Shown: positions 1 to 9,103, numbered from the stretch's first letter. The stretch is 64,000 nt of DNA from Curtobacterium sp. MCBD17_035 (GCF_003234815.2 NZ_CP126279.1:744001-808000), one strand, 5' to 3'. A program made the numbers and translations. Notes: generated by a model from the sequence alone, not told the origin.

Positions 1-2
1 GT

Positions 3-674
3 GTCGACCGGACCGTCATCGCCTTCGTCGACCTCTTCGCGGACGTGATGGAGCCGGGGGTCGTCAAGGACGGCGGCCACGGGGGCATGGCCCTCGGCGA
101 GTTCGCCGGCGGGACGAGTGACCGCGTGCGCGACCTGGCCGCCGATCTGGCGCACTGGGGGAGCCCGGTCGTGTCCGCCAACGTCGAGGGCTTCCTCTGG
201 TCGAAGCTCGGCTTCGGCGCGATGCTCACGGCCACCGCGCTCGCGGACGACGACATGAGCGACCTCATCGACCGCAACCGCGCCGTCATGACGACGCTGG
301 CGCGCGAGGTGTTCGACGTCGCGGACGGCCGGGGGATCGCACTCGAGCCGTTCGACGCGTTCGACCCGCAGGCGTTCCGTTCCGGTGCCGATCCGGCGAC
401 CACCGAGCGTGCCCTCGACGACCTCGTCGCCTGGCTCGCCACGCAGTCGAAGACGCGGTCCGGCATCTGGCGGGACATCGCCGTCCGGCACCGGCGGACC
501 GAGGTGCCGGCGCACTACCGCCCGGTCGTCGCGATGGGTGCCGCGCAGGGCGTCGCGCTGCCCGCGATCGAGGCGCTCATCACCGCGATCGTGCGCCTCG
601 AGGAGGGCGAGAGCGCGATGGACGAGGCCGCGATCGCCGCGCTCGCGCCGTCGACGGTCGGGGAGGCGCGATGA
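3..674 (+). CDS. Ketopantoate reductase family protein, 3' part
   Basis: The gene enters from outside the window; the frame is open from base 3 and leaves 223 residues of C-terminal sequence. The helical pattern with an FLWSKLGFGAM segment, where the family has a conserved Lys, fits the C-terminal helical domain of the ApbA/PanE family, whose members reduce 2-dehydropantoate or related 2-oxo acids with NADPH. The N-terminal Rossmann domain lies outside the window, so cofactor and substrate cannot be judged. The stop overlaps the start of the M20 peptidase gene (ATGA), so the two are probably translationally coupled. That coupling argues for a catabolic role in place of a dedicated pantothenate gene. 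Confidence 0.75.
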   Translation, partial: VDRTVIAFVDLFADVMEPGVVKDGGHGGMALGEFAGGTSDRVRDLAADLAHWGSPVVSANVEGFLWSKLGFGAMLTATALADDDMSDLIDRNRAVMTTLAREVFDVADGRGIALEPFDAFDPQAFRSGADPATTERALDDLVAWLATQSKTRSGIWRDIAVRHRRTEVPAHYRPVVAMGAAQGVALPAIEALITAIVRLEEGESAMDEAAIAALAPSTVGEAR

Positions 675-1861
675 CCGCCACCGGGACGACCACCGATCTG
701 CTCGACTGGGTCGCCGGGCACCGCGACGCGATGGTGGGCGACGTCCTGGCGTACGTCGGGATCGAGACGCCCTCGGACGCGCCGGCGCTCCTCGCGGAGG
801 GCCTCGCGTGGGTCGAGCAGTGGCTCGGCGCGACGGTCGGCGCTCCCACTGCTCGCACCGTGCACCCGACCGACGGCCACGGTGACGTCGCGGTACTCGA
901 CCTGGAGGCGCCGCTCGGCTCCGACGTGTGGGTCACCGCGCTCTGTCACTACGACACCGTGTGGGCCGCCGGGACCATCGCTGCGCGTCCTGCCGCCGTG
1001 GACGGCGACCGGATGACCGGACCCGGGGTCTACGACATGAAGGCCGGACTGGTGCAGCTCGCGTGGGCGATCCGTGCCGTGGACGCCGCCGCACTCCCGC
1101 GTCCGAACATCCGCCTGCTGCTCAACGGCGACGAGGAGGTCGGCAGCAAGGGCTCCCGCACCGTCATCGAGGACACGGTCCGGCGCACCGACGGGCCCGT
1201 GCTGGTGTTCGAGGCGTCCGCCGGAGAGCACGGCGCACTGAAGACCGCCCGGAACGGGGTCGGGCTGTTCGACATCGAGATCACCGGCGTCGAGGCGCAC
1301 GCGGGACTCGACCCCCGCGCCGGGGCGAGCGCGGTGGACGAGCTCGCCCGGGTCGTGCTGACGCTCCACGGCGCGACGGACCTCGAGGCCGGGACGAGCT
1401 GCAACGTCGGTGTCGTCGCGGGCGGGACCCGTCCCAACGTCCGTGCGGGACACGCGTCCGCGGCGCTCGACGTCCGCGTCTCGTCGTCCGAGGAGGCGGA
1501 CAGGATCGACGGCGTGCTCGCGGCGCTCACCCCGGAGAACCCACTGGCGACGATCACCGTCCACGGTGGGTGGAACCGACCGGTCATGGAGCGCACCGAG
1601 GCCAACGTCGCCCTGTTCGCACGTGCTGAGTCGGTCGCCCGCGGCATGGGGCTGACGGTCGAGGAGACGGCGGTCGGCGGCGCCAGTGACGGGAACTTCG
1701 CCTCTGCGCTCGGTCGCGCCGTGCTCGACGGACTGGGCGCCGTCGGTGACGGAGCGCACGCGCGGCACGAGTGGGCGAGCGTGCAGGGCATGGTGGAGCG
1801 GACCGCACTCGCGGCGGGCGTCCTCGTCGACCTGGCGAGTGGGACCGACGTGCGCCGCTGA
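671..1861 (+). CDS. M20 family metallopeptidase (carboxypeptidase/deacylase type)
   Basis: This 396-residue cytosolic dizinc hydrolase belongs to the ArgE/DapE/CPG2 group. Zinc-binding landmarks are visible: HYDTVW near residue 93, GVYDMKAG with the bridging Asp near 122, and the catalytic Glu-Glu pair in NGDEEVG at 155-156. EAHAGLDPRAGASA then marks the dimerisation lid. These enzymes remove an acyl group or a C-terminal amino acid from small peptides or N-acyl amino acids. The exact substrate cannot be read here. The start overlaps the preceding stop by 4 nt. A hairpin terminator follows at 1878-1908. Confidence 0.85.
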   Translation: MTATGTTTDLLDWVAGHRDAMVGDVLAYVGIETPSDAPALLAEGLAWVEQWLGATVGAPTARTVHPTDGHGDVAVLDLEAPLGSDVWVTALCHYDTVWAAGTIAARPAAVDGDRMTGPGVYDMKAGLVQLAWAIRAVDAAALPRPNIRLLLNGDEEVGSKGSRTVIEDTVRRTDGPVLVFEASAGEHGALKTARNGVGLFDIEITGVEAHAGLDPRAGASAVDELARVVLTLHGATDLEAGTSCNVGVVAGGTRPNVRAGHASAALDVRVSSSEEADRIDGVLAALTPENPLATITVHGGWNRPVMERTEANVALFARAESVARGMGLTVEETAVGGASDGNFASALGRAVLDGLGAVGDGAHARHEWASVQGMVERTALAAGVLVDLASGTDVRR

Positions 1862-1877
1862 GTCCCGCGAGCAGGAC

Positions 1878-1908
1878 GGCGGACGGGAGGCCGGGCCTCC
1901 CGTCCGCC
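1878..1908. terminator. Bidirectional hairpin between convergent genes
   Basis: A perfect 14-bp stem (GGCGGACGGGAGGC and its complement) has a 3-nt loop. It lies between the end of the M20 gene and the end of the opposing DUF4232 gene. There is no T tract on either side, which is usual for high-GC actinobacterial terminators. Confidence 0.7.
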
Positions 1909-1912
1909 GGTG

Positions 1913-2584
1913 TCAGGGGTGGGCGGGCCCGACCACGACCGCGCCCGTCGTCAGCAGGTGCACGGTGCCCGATGCGCAGGCCGTGTACGCCGTGTCCTTG
2001 ATGAACAGCGACGTCTTCGACCCGGGCGGGTAGACCCGGAACCCGTCGGCCGGCTGCGGCGAGCACTCGGCGGCGTCCTATGCGGCGGCCTGGGTGATCT
2101 TGAGCGCGACCTGTCCCTGCGCTCCCGGCCCGAGGGTGACGGTGTCGTGCTCGGAGGTCCGGTCGAGCTCGGCCGGCGCGCCGATCTGCTCGCCGTCCCC
2201 GCCGCCGACGAAGGACACGCCAGGCCAGCCTTGCAGGGTGCACGGCGTGGTGCCGGTGTTCGTCAGCGTCAGGACGATGCCGACGCTGCCGGCCGCACCG
2301 CCGGTGCCTTCCGCGGTACCTCCGCTGAGCTGATCCGTGGTGCAGCGGCCGCCGGCGGCCGAGGTCGAGCCGTCCGAGTCTCCGGTGCCGCTCCCACCGG
2401 TGCCGCTCCCGCCGGCGGTGACCGACGGGCTGGCGGTCGCGGTCGTGGTCGTGGTCGCCGTGGCGGTCCGCGTGGCCGTGACCGTCGGTCGGTCGGAGCC
2501 GCTGCCCGAGCCGGCGCAGCCGGTCAGGGCGATCACCGCGGCCAGGGCGGTCGCGGACGTGAGCACCATCGTCGTCGTCTTCAC
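1913..2584 (-). pseudogene. DUF4232 lipoprotein with an in-frame amber codon
   Basis: A GTG start at 2584 gives a lipoprotein signal peptide with the lipobox LTGC, a Ser/Thr/Gly-rich linker and a DUF4232 domain (TPCTLQGWPGVSF). Translation stops at a TAG at 2078-2080 after 168 codons. The same frame continues without a further stop for 54 sense codons to a TGA at 1913-1915. That stretch contains CSPQP, FRVYPP and YTACAS, the usual C-terminal part of this family with its second cysteine pair. The gene is therefore a nonsense-interrupted copy, unless the TAG is a sequencing error or is read through. The product would sit on the outer face of the membrane. Function of the family is not established. 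Confidence 0.75.
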
Positions 2585-2655
2585 CAGGCCGACCCTAGCG
2601 CCGGCCTGGAACGGACCACGATGCGACTCGGAGGCTCCGATGCGGAATCGATACG

Positions 2656-4191
2656 TCAGTACCCGGCGTTCCGCGCGAGCTCGAGCGCGATGGTGTTCCA
2701 CCAGGTCCCCGCGGCCGGTCCACCGTTGCACGTGCCGTCGGAGGCCCCGACGGTCTTGATCCACAACGCGGCGTCCTCGTTGCCGTGGCTGCTCGCCGCC
2801 GGTGCCTGGCCGATCGCGCGTCCCCGGGCGTTGCACCACTCGCCGTCGGAGCCGTTGCCGTTGCGCGACGTGTCGATGACGTAGTGCGCGCCGCCGAGCA
2901 GTCGGGAGACCTCGTCGGCGTAGGCCTGGACGTCGCTCGTCGACTTGTAGTTCGACACGTTCACGGCGAACCCGCGCACGCCCTGCACGCCGGCGGCGAG
3001 GAGGCGGGACACCATCGTCGCGGTGTCGACGCCGGAGTTGCTCGTCCCGGCGTCGAGGTACACGGTGGCGCCCGCGGCGGTCAGGGTGGTCGCCGCAGCG
3101 CGCAGGAGGCCCGTGCGGTCACCTTGCACGTCGGGGCATCGGCCGAGTTGCAGCAGCGCATCGGGTTCGAGCACGACGGCGACCCGTCGGTGCGCGATGC
3201 CCGCGGCGATCTGGGCGATCCACCTCGGGTAGTCCGTCGCCGAGAAGCCCCCGGCCGAGTAGCTCCCGCAGTCGCGGCCGGGGATCCCGTAGACCACTAG
3301 CGTCCCGGTGCGGCCCGCGGCGACGGCGGCTCCGACGTACGCGGACGTGGTGGCGGCGACGGTCGCGATCGTGTTGCCGCTCCCGAGCCACCGCGTGCCG
3401 CCGTGCGCGCTGATCCGGTCGAGCACCGCGGCGTCGGTGATGTCGCCGCTGGCCCGGAGCGCCGCAGCGGCGGCGACGGAGGGGTAGCCGGGGTCGACGT
3501 AGGGCGCGGCGGTGGTGAAGGGGTCCGTGCCGACGCTCGGCACCTGGGGCACCATCGGCGTGGGGGAGCCCTCGGCCCGCCACTGTGCGGTCGTGATCGG
3601 TGTGCTCACCCCGGCGACCCGCTTGACCACCTGCGATGACCCGACGCTGCTCAGGTAGTACGTGTCGGCTCGGTACGTCACGGACGATGCCGGGATGCTC
3701 GCGGTCTCGGCGGCCGTGGCGTGCCGCCAGACCCCGACCGGGGTGCGCACGATGATCTCGGAGGGGTTCGACGCGTAGCTCGAGTACTCCATCGCCGGGA
3801 CCCGGTCGACGACGCGTGGCGTCGGCGTGCCCTGGGCCGTCCACTGCGCCGTGGTGACGGTGCTGACGACGTCGCTCGACACCTTGTAGATCGGGCCGGT
3901 GGTCCCGACCCGGAGGAACTGTGTGTTCGCCAGGTACGTGACGGCGTCCGGCGGCACGGCGGCGGCCTCGGCCGGCGTGAGCAGGCGGTAGCCCGCGGCG
4001 GTCTTGCCGATCACCTCGGCGGGCGCCGAGGCGTAGCGGACGTAGCCCGTGTAGGTGGTCGCCGCCGACGCGACGCCCGGGCGGGCGAGTGCCGCCGCGA
4101 GGACGGCCACGACGACCGCGAGGAGGGCGACGACCGTGCGGACGTTGGACACGAGGGCGCGCCGGAGACGCGGCGCACAGGGGTTCGACAC
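2656..4191 (-). CDS. Secreted glycoside hydrolase family 6 (cellulase/cellobiohydrolase)
   Basis: The product is 511 residues. The GTG start at 4191 is chosen because GGAG sits just upstream and a signal peptide (hydrophobic core ending GVASA, about residue 44) follows at once. Residues about 45-220 are two copies of a module of about 90 residues, each ending TTAQW(T/R)A(Q/E)G(T/S)PTP. Residues about 225-511 are a GH6 catalytic domain with the GIPGRDCGSYSAGG motif (Asp next to Cys) and VVLEPDAL, whose Asp is the expected catalytic acid. GH6 enzymes cleave beta-1,4-glucan with inversion. The N-terminal repeats do not look like a known cellulose-binding module. The divergent neighbour is a sugar porter, so the pair may serve plant-polymer use. 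Confidence 0.88.
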   Translation of the reverse strand: MSNPCAPRLRRALVSNVRTVVALLAVVVAVLAAALARPGVASAATTYTGYVRYASAPAEVIGKTAAGYRLLTPAEAAAVPPDAVTYLANTQFLRVGTTGPIYKVSSDVVSTVTTAQWTAQGTPTPRVVDRVPAMEYSSYASNPSEIIVRTPVGVWRHATAAETASIPASSVTYRADTYYLSSVGSSQVVKRVAGVSTPITTAQWRAEGSPTPMVPQVPSVGTDPFTTAAPYVDPGYPSVAAAAALRASGDITDAAVLDRISAHGGTRWLGSGNTIATVAATTSAYVGAAVAAGRTGTLVVYGIPGRDCGSYSAGGFSATDYPRWIAQIAAGIAHRRVAVVLEPDALLQLGRCPDVQGDRTGLLRAAATTLTAAGATVYLDAGTSNSGVDTATMVSRLLAAGVQGVRGFAVNVSNYKSTSDVQAYADEVSRLLGGAHYVIDTSRNGNGSDGEWCNARGRAIGQAPAASSHGNEDAALWIKTVGASDGTCNGGPAAGTWWNTIALELARNAGY

Positions 4192-4653
4192 TGGTGCTCC
4201 GTGGTGGGGGGAGGGCGTGGGGAGTCGGCCGGAGTGGTGGCCGGGCCGCTCCTGATCAGCGGTCCGGCCCCCGGCCGACAACGAGGATCGCTCCTGCGCC
4301 CGGTGTCGGGGGAGCCTCCGTTCGGGGGGTGGTTCTGCCCCAGAACGGGGGTCGACCGTCACCCCCGGCGCGAGCGGCGGGGATCGACGCCGTGATGTCC
4401 CGGTGGCCGCGCACGTCCTGACCCGGCGCGCCGCCCCATGACGGACGGTTGTGGCGGCTCGGCTGAACGACCACGCAGCCGTGCCGGCGTGCTCTGGACA
4501 GAACGCTGCGTCGAACGGCCCATCGCCGGTCACGTTCGCCGTCAGCGTTCGAAACGAGGAGTGAGCGCTCACTGTGAGCGCTCACCTCGACGTACACTCG
4601 ACCGGGCCGCCGAGCCAACCGGACTCGGCGGATGGGATGACGACGGAGTTGTG
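4192..4653. other. Intergenic region between divergent GH6 and sugar-porter genes
   Basis: These 462 bp contain no convincing gene. They hold the two symmetric operators at 4561-4585 close to the porter. The GH6 side (4192-4450) is GC-rich with short local hairpins and no clear promoter hexamers that I can assign. Confidence 0.6.
4561..4585. promoter_or_regulatory. Tandem lac-type operators for a LacI-family repressor
   Basis: The perfect palindrome GTGAGCGCTCAC occurs twice, at 4561-4572 and 4574-4585, so the centres are 13 bp apart. This is the core of the idealised symmetric lac operator, a typical LacI/GalR-family site. TACACT at 4593-4598 could be the -10 of the sugar porter gene, which would place the operators over the -35 region. 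No LacI-type gene lies in the window, so the regulator must be encoded elsewhere. Confidence 0.7.
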
Positions 4654-6039
4654 ATGACATCCACGGAGATGACCGCGCGGGACGCCCGCAGGACGACCGG
4701 GCACCACCGCAGGGGGATCGTGGTGTGGGCCTCGGTGATCGCAGGGCTCGGAGGGTTCCTGTTCGGCTACGACACGGGCATCGTGTCGGCCGCGCTGCTG
4801 TACGTGGCGCCCGAGTACCACCTCGGTGAGTTCGGACAACAGTTCTTCGTGGCGATCCTGCTCGCCGGCGCCGTGATCGGCGTCATGGGCGGTGGTCCGG
4901 TGGTCGACCGCCTCGGTCGACGCCGCACCCTGATCCTGCTCGCCGCGATCTACATCGTCGGCGCGCTCGGCAGCTCGCTCATCGGCTGGCTCCCGCTCAT
5001 CTACGTGTCGCGGTTCCTGCTCGGCCTGAGCGTCGGGTCGTCCTCGCTCGTCGTGCCGATGTACATCGCCGAGATCGCCCCGGCCCGCATCCGTGGCCGC
5101 CTCGTGTCGTTCAACCAGCTGTTCGTGGCGCTCGGCATCTTCGTGTCCTACCTGGTCGGCTACGCGTTCGCCCCGATCGAGGGTTGGCGTTGGATGATCG
5201 GCCTCGCCGCCGTGCCGGCCGTCGTCATGCTGGTCGGCCTCCTGCCGCTGCCCGAGAGCCCGCGCTGGCTCGCCGCGAAGGGCCGGGTCGACGACGCCCG
5301 CGCCGTCCTCGAGCGCATCCGGTCCACCGTGGCCGAGGCCGCGGCGGAGCTCGGTGACATCACCGGCGCGATCAAGTCCGAGCACGCGGTCAGCTACCGG
5401 TCGCTGTTCCGGACCCGCGGTGTCCGTCGCGGCATCGTGATCGGCGTCGTCGTCGCGGCCACGAACCAGCTGTCCGGCGTCAACGCGATCCTCTACTACG
5501 CGCCCACCATGCTGAAGTCCGCCGGGTTCGGGGACTCGTCCGCGATCCTCAGCTCGGTCGGCATCGGCGGGGCATTCCTGCTGTTCACCCTGATCGGACT
5601 GCTGCTCGTCGACTTCCTCGGCCGCCGCTGGCTCCTCATCGGCGGGACCCTGATCGTCGCCATCGCGCTCGCCGCGATCGGTGCGCTCTACCTGTTCCCG
5701 CAGTCGTCGACGGTCGGCGTGCTCCTCGTCATCGGCCTCATGATCTACGAGGGCGTGTTCGCCGCGAGCCTCGGCATCGCGATCTGGCTCGTCAACAGCG
5801 AGGTCCTGCCCAACCGGGTCCGTGGCAAGGCGCAGTCCTTCGGCACGGTCACCCACTGGGGCCTCGACCTGATCATCTCGCTCGTGGTCCTCAGCGTGAT
5901 CTCGGGCCTCAGCGCCACGACCCTGTTCTGGGCGTTCGCGGTCTTCGCGATCGCGGGCACGATCACGATGTGGAAGATCCTGCCGGAGACCAAGGGTCGG
6001 AGCCTCGAGGACATCGAGCGCCAGCTCGAGGAGGCGTAG
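4654..6039 (+). CDS. MFS sugar porter (sugar:H+ symporter family)
   Basis: This 461-residue membrane protein has twelve predicted helices. Family signatures are GGFLFGYDTGIVS in helix 1, VDRLGRRRTL in the first loop, LPESPRWL before the central loop, and PETKGRSLEDIE at the C-terminus. These mark the XylE/AraE/GalP sugar porter family, which imports a hexose or pentose with a proton. ATG 4654 is preferred over GTG 4651 because GGAG at 4645-4648 then has a 5-nt spacer. The two lac-type operators upstream predict sugar induction. The neighbouring secreted GH6 enzyme suggests a glucose or cello-oligosaccharide context, but the substrate is inference. Confidence 0.88.
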   Translation: MTSTEMTARDARRTTGHHRRGIVVWASVIAGLGGFLFGYDTGIVSAALLYVAPEYHLGEFGQQFFVAILLAGAVIGVMGGGPVVDRLGRRRTLILLAAIYIVGALGSSLIGWLPLIYVSRFLLGLSVGSSSLVVPMYIAEIAPARIRGRLVSFNQLFVALGIFVSYLVGYAFAPIEGWRWMIGLAAVPAVVMLVGLLPLPESPRWLAAKGRVDDARAVLERIRSTVAEAAAELGDITGAIKSEHAVSYRSLFRTRGVRRGIVIGVVVAATNQLSGVNAILYYAPTMLKSAGFGDSSAILSSVGIGGAFLLFTLIGLLLVDFLGRRWLLIGGTLIVAIALAAIGALYLFPQSSTVGVLLVIGLMIYEGVFAASLGIAIWLVNSEVLPNRVRGKAQSFGTVTHWGLDLIISLVVLSVISGLSATTLFWAFAVFAIAGTITMWKILPETKGRSLEDIERQLEEA

Positions 6040-6367
6040 GACCGGCGACGGGAGGAGCGGTGCGGACCCGCACCGCTCCTCCCGTCCGACGACGAGGATC
6101 GGGTGTCCTCCCGCTTCGGGTCACGGGAGGACACCCGCCGTTCGCCGCCGTGTCCTGCTGGTGGTCCAGGGACACGGGAGGCGCCGACCGGAACGGGGAT
6201 GGTCGGCCTTCGCGACCCGATCGGCCGCGAGGAACGTCTGTGGTTGTCGGTGAGACGCCGACCCGGAACTGTTCGAGTTCCGCATTCACCGTCCCAACAG
6301 CGCACTGTACGTGTGTCCAGGTTGGGAGACAAGGGGTTGCGCGGAGCGTTCGCGTCCGTCGCCGGGG
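6040..6367. terminator. Intergenic region with two strong hairpins between convergent genes
   Basis: Two inverted repeats follow the porter gene. The first, at 6047-6086, has an almost loopless stem of about 19 bp (GACGGGAGGAGCGG...). The second, at 6100-6137, has a perfect 14-bp stem (CGGGTGTCCTCCCG) and a 10-nt loop. Both should stop transcription from either direction. The remaining sequence to the end of the opposing acetyltransferase gene contains no gene I can support. Confidence 0.65.
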
Positions 6368-7675
6368 TCAGAAGTAGGCGATCTGGTGGGGGGTCCGGAT
6401 GGGGACGAGCATGGCGCGGAGCCGCGCGGCCGACCCGGCTTCCGCACGGACGAGGCCGGCGGCGACGAGCGTGCCGACGTCCACCGCGCCGAGCACGAGT
6501 GCGCCGAGTTCCGCGACGTCGAGTTCGACGTCGGCCTCGTCCTGTCCGCCCGCGGTCCGCTCGACCGTCGCACGGCCCTGGACCACCGACAACCGCAGCG
6601 TCCCGTCCGCGAACCCGAGTGCGTCGTGGACGCCGATCGTCACCGTGCCGTCCACCGCGAACGGGCGGGACGCGAACGTCGCCACCGGGTCGAGCACGCG
6701 GAACCAGACGTGGTCCTCCTCGAACACGGTGGACAGCGCACGGTCGTCGGCGAGCACGTGGAGGACCGGGTCGTCGACGCGGGCCGTCCCGTACCGGACC
6801 ACGCGCACGAGGTCGACGGCGAGCAGGTGGTGCCAGAGTGCGATGTACGCCTCGTCCGTCGCGGCGACGAGGTCGACGATCTCGAGCCGCACCGCGTGCC
6901 GCTCCGTCTGCTCCGCCTTGTACGTCACGTAGCCGTCGACGGGTTCGGACCGGGAGGGCCGGTGCACGACCGCGCGCACCGCCCGGTTCGGCTCACCGTC
7001 GCCCTGGCGACCGAGGAGGGCGTTCCAGGTGCCCTCGTTCCGGGTCATCGAGCCCGGCGTCCGCGCGTGGAACCGCTCGTACACCTGTCGGGCGAGCCCC
7101 TGGGCCAGGACGGCGGTGTCGACCGGGGCGATCTCGCCCCTGGCCGGCACGAGCAGCGGGAGCGCCGCGGATCGGTCGACGTCGATCGTGCGCTCGCGGA
7201 TCGCGGCGCCGAAGCCGAACCGGCGGTAGATCGTGCCTTCGCTCGCCGTCAGGCTCGCGAGCGGGTACCCCTCGTCCGCGGCACGGTGCAGGGAGTCGGT
7301 CATCATGCGCCGGAGGATGCCGCGTCGGCGTTCGGTCGGTCGGACCGTCACCGACGCGATCGCGAAGGTGTCGATCTCGGTGCCGTCGCCCCAGCTCAGG
7401 CGCTTCGGGAGACTGCCGAACGTGCCGACGGGAGCGTCGACCTCGAGCGAGTCGGGCATGGGGTCGCGCCGGTGCACGCCGAGCAGCTCAGTGCGATCGT
7501 CGATCACGTGCCGGACCATCCGCCCGAGACGATCGGGGGCCACCTCGGGCTGATGGAACCCCGCGTCGACGCTCGCGAAGAACGCGGTGGTCTGCGCGTC
7601 GGCCGTGCCCTCCGGGGTCAGGCCGGGCGAGAACCGGCGGATGGTGTAACGGTCGTCGAAGCTGCTCTGGTCCAC
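6368..7675 (-). CDS. GNAT N-acetyltransferase, Eis-like
   Basis: The product is 435 residues, the usual length of the Eis-type family. It has an N-terminal GNAT domain with the acetyl-CoA loop VTVRPTERRRGILRRMM, a YRRFGFG strand, a second GNAT-like domain, and a sterol-carrier-like C-terminal domain. Eis proteins acetylate amines on aminoglycosides, peptides or proteins. The substrate here is unknown. The GTG start has TAGCGT 6 nt upstream (7682-7687 on this strand) and no ribosome binding site, so the mRNA is probably leaderless. Confidence 0.85.
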   Translation of the reverse strand: MDQSSFDDRYTIRRFSPGLTPEGTADAQTTAFFASVDAGFHQPEVAPDRLGRMVRHVIDDRTELLGVHRRDPMPDSLEVDAPVGTFGSLPKRLSWGDGTEIDTFAIASVTVRPTERRRGILRRMMTDSLHRAADEGYPLASLTASEGTIYRRFGFGAAIRERTIDVDRSAALPLLVPARGEIAPVDTAVLAQGLARQVYERFHARTPGSMTRNEGTWNALLGRQGDGEPNRAVRAVVHRPSRSEPVDGYVTYKAEQTERHAVRLEIVDLVAATDEAYIALWHHLLAVDLVRVVRYGTARVDDPVLHVLADDRALSTVFEEDHVWFRVLDPVATFASRPFAVDGTVTIGVHDALGFADGTLRLSVVQGRATVERTAGGQDEADVELDVAELGALVLGAVDVGTLVAAGLVRAEAGSAARLRAMLVPIRTPHQIAYF

Positions 7676-7709
7676 GTGCCCACGCTACCGACCGGCCTCT
7701 GCCCCTTCC

Positions 7710-7769
7710 GCGGGATCGCAGTCGTTGCCGTTCTGGGATCCGTCAGAGCGGCGACGACTGCGATCTCGC
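7710..7769. repeat. 60-bp palindromic repeat, copy A
   Basis: The arms GATCGCAGTCGTTGCCG... pair over 22 nt with two mismatches, both G.U-compatible in RNA. The same 60-bp design recurs at 9104-9163 and 41828-41887. This copy lies between the start of the acetyltransferase gene and the end of pnuC. Confidence 0.8.
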
Positions 7770-7784
7770 CGAGGGGCGGCGCGG

Positions 7785-8450
7785 TCAGCCGACCGTCACC
7801 GGAGCTGCCGGCGGCTTCGTCCGGGTGCGCCGCCACACGAAGAACCCGGTGAGCGTGAACACCCCGTAGAACACGTACATGAGACCTGAGGCGTAGTAGC
7901 CGGCCGAGAACAGCAGCGGCACCCCGACGACGTCGACCGCCACCCAGATCAGCCAGAACTCGACCCAGCCCTTCGCCATGCCGTAGGTGGCCAGGAGCGA
8001 CCCGACGAAGATCCACGCGTCGCTCCAGACGGGCTCGTACGACCCGAGCGCCCGGAAGATCGGGGTGAGCACGAGCGTCCCGCCGACCATGCCGACGGCG
8101 AGCAGGGCGCGCGTCCGCCACGAGGCCCACCGCGGCTCGACGACGGCGTCGCCGGGCTCGGGACGCCGCGTCCACCGCCACCACCCGTACACGGACACCA
8201 CGATGAACATGATCTGTCGCCCGGCCTGACCGAGCAGGTTGACGGGGTTCGGGGTGTCGAACACCGCGCCCATGAACACCGTGAACAGCAGCGCGTTGCC
8301 GACGATGCCGACGGGCCAGGCCCACACCCGACGGCGCATGCCGCCGAGCGCGCTGAGCAGGCCGAACACGTTGCCGACGATCTCGCGCCACAGCACGGTC
8401 TGGTCGCCGATGACGAGCTGCGCGTCGAACAGCCACCGCAGGAACGCCAT
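7785..8450 (-). CDS. pnuC: PnuC-type nicotinamide riboside/vitamin transporter
   Basis: This 221-residue membrane protein has about seven hydrophobic segments. The hallmark stretch WPVGIVGNALLF and the later segments with aromatic pairs (YGWWRW, WVAVDVVG) fit the PnuC family, which moves nicotinamide riboside or a related vitamin by facilitated diffusion. ATG 8450 is chosen because GGAG lies 6 nt upstream. Longer starts up to 8519 add a non-hydrophobic extension and overlap the divergent gene's promoter. No NadR-like kinase is nearby. Confidence 0.85.
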   Translation of the reverse strand: MAFLRWLFDAQLVIGDQTVLWREIVGNVFGLLSALGGMRRRVWAWPVGIVGNALLFTVFMGAVFDTPNPVNLLGQAGRQIMFIVVSVYGWWRWTRRPEPGDAVVEPRWASWRTRALLAVGMVGGTLVLTPIFRALGSYEPVWSDAWIFVGSLLATYGMAKGWVEFWLIWVAVDVVGVPLLFSAGYYASGLMYVFYGVFTLTGFFVWRRTRTKPPAAPVTVG

Positions 8451-8566
8451 GTTGCTCCACTCCGGGTCCACGGGTCGGGACCGCACCGGTCCATGCAACC
8501 GCATCCAGCGTGGTCGCATTCCGGGAGGCGCGTCCCGCTCCCGCCACCCGGCCTACGCTCGTCGGC

Positions 8567-9100
8567 GTGGATGCGACGACGGACGACGCGGACGCGATTG
8601 CCCGCGCCCGCACCGCGATCGCCGAGGCCGTGCAGCGGCTCGAGGCCGCCGGTGCGCGTGACGAGGCCGTCGGGGAGTACGTCGAACCGCGCCGCGTGCT
8701 CGGCATCCGGCGGGAGCCGACCATGCGGGATCTCGGGCGGGCGTGGCGGCTCGGGGTGCTGCTCGTCGACCGGGTCGGCACCGTCCGCGCGACGGGCCTG
8801 ATCACCCGCGTGACGGAGCCGGGCCGACCGCAGTACCAGTCGACGTCGGCGGAGATCCGTCGGGCGTACCGTGCGGCGGCGGTCAAGGGCGGGTTCCGCG
8901 CGGGCGACACCGTCAACCACGGCACCGTGCCGATCCCGCTCGACGAACACCTGCGCGGCGCCGCAGGTCCCCTGTCCGTGCGCGACGGCGAGGTCGTCGT
9001 CCGCTGGAGCCCCACCGTCGCGGACGGCGATGCCCTGCCGCTCGCGCAGTACCTCGCCGACCGCGTCGACCTGCTCGTCCATCCGCCCGAGGGCGCCTGA
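8567..9100 (+). CDS. Unknown soluble protein
   Basis: I do not recognise this 177-residue protein. The N-terminal third ([18 protein letters not shown]) is probably helical. The rest is predicted alpha/beta and contains [18 protein letters not shown] and a [16 protein letters not shown] stretch, with no signal peptide or membrane segment. GTG 8567 is selected because TACGCT (8554-8559) lies 7 nt upstream, which suggests a leaderless message. It is divergent from pnuC and followed at once by a copy of the 60-bp repeat. Confidence 0.7.
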   Translation: MDATTDDADAIARARTAIAEAVQRLEAAGARDEAVGEYVEPRRVLGIRREPTMRDLGRAWRLGVLLVDRVGTVRATGLITRVTEPGRPQYQSTSAEIRRAYRAAAVKGGFRAGDTVNHGTVPIPLDEHLRGAAGPLSVRDGEVVVRWSPTVADGDALPLAQYLADRVDLLVHPPEGA

Positions 9101-9103
9101 AGC

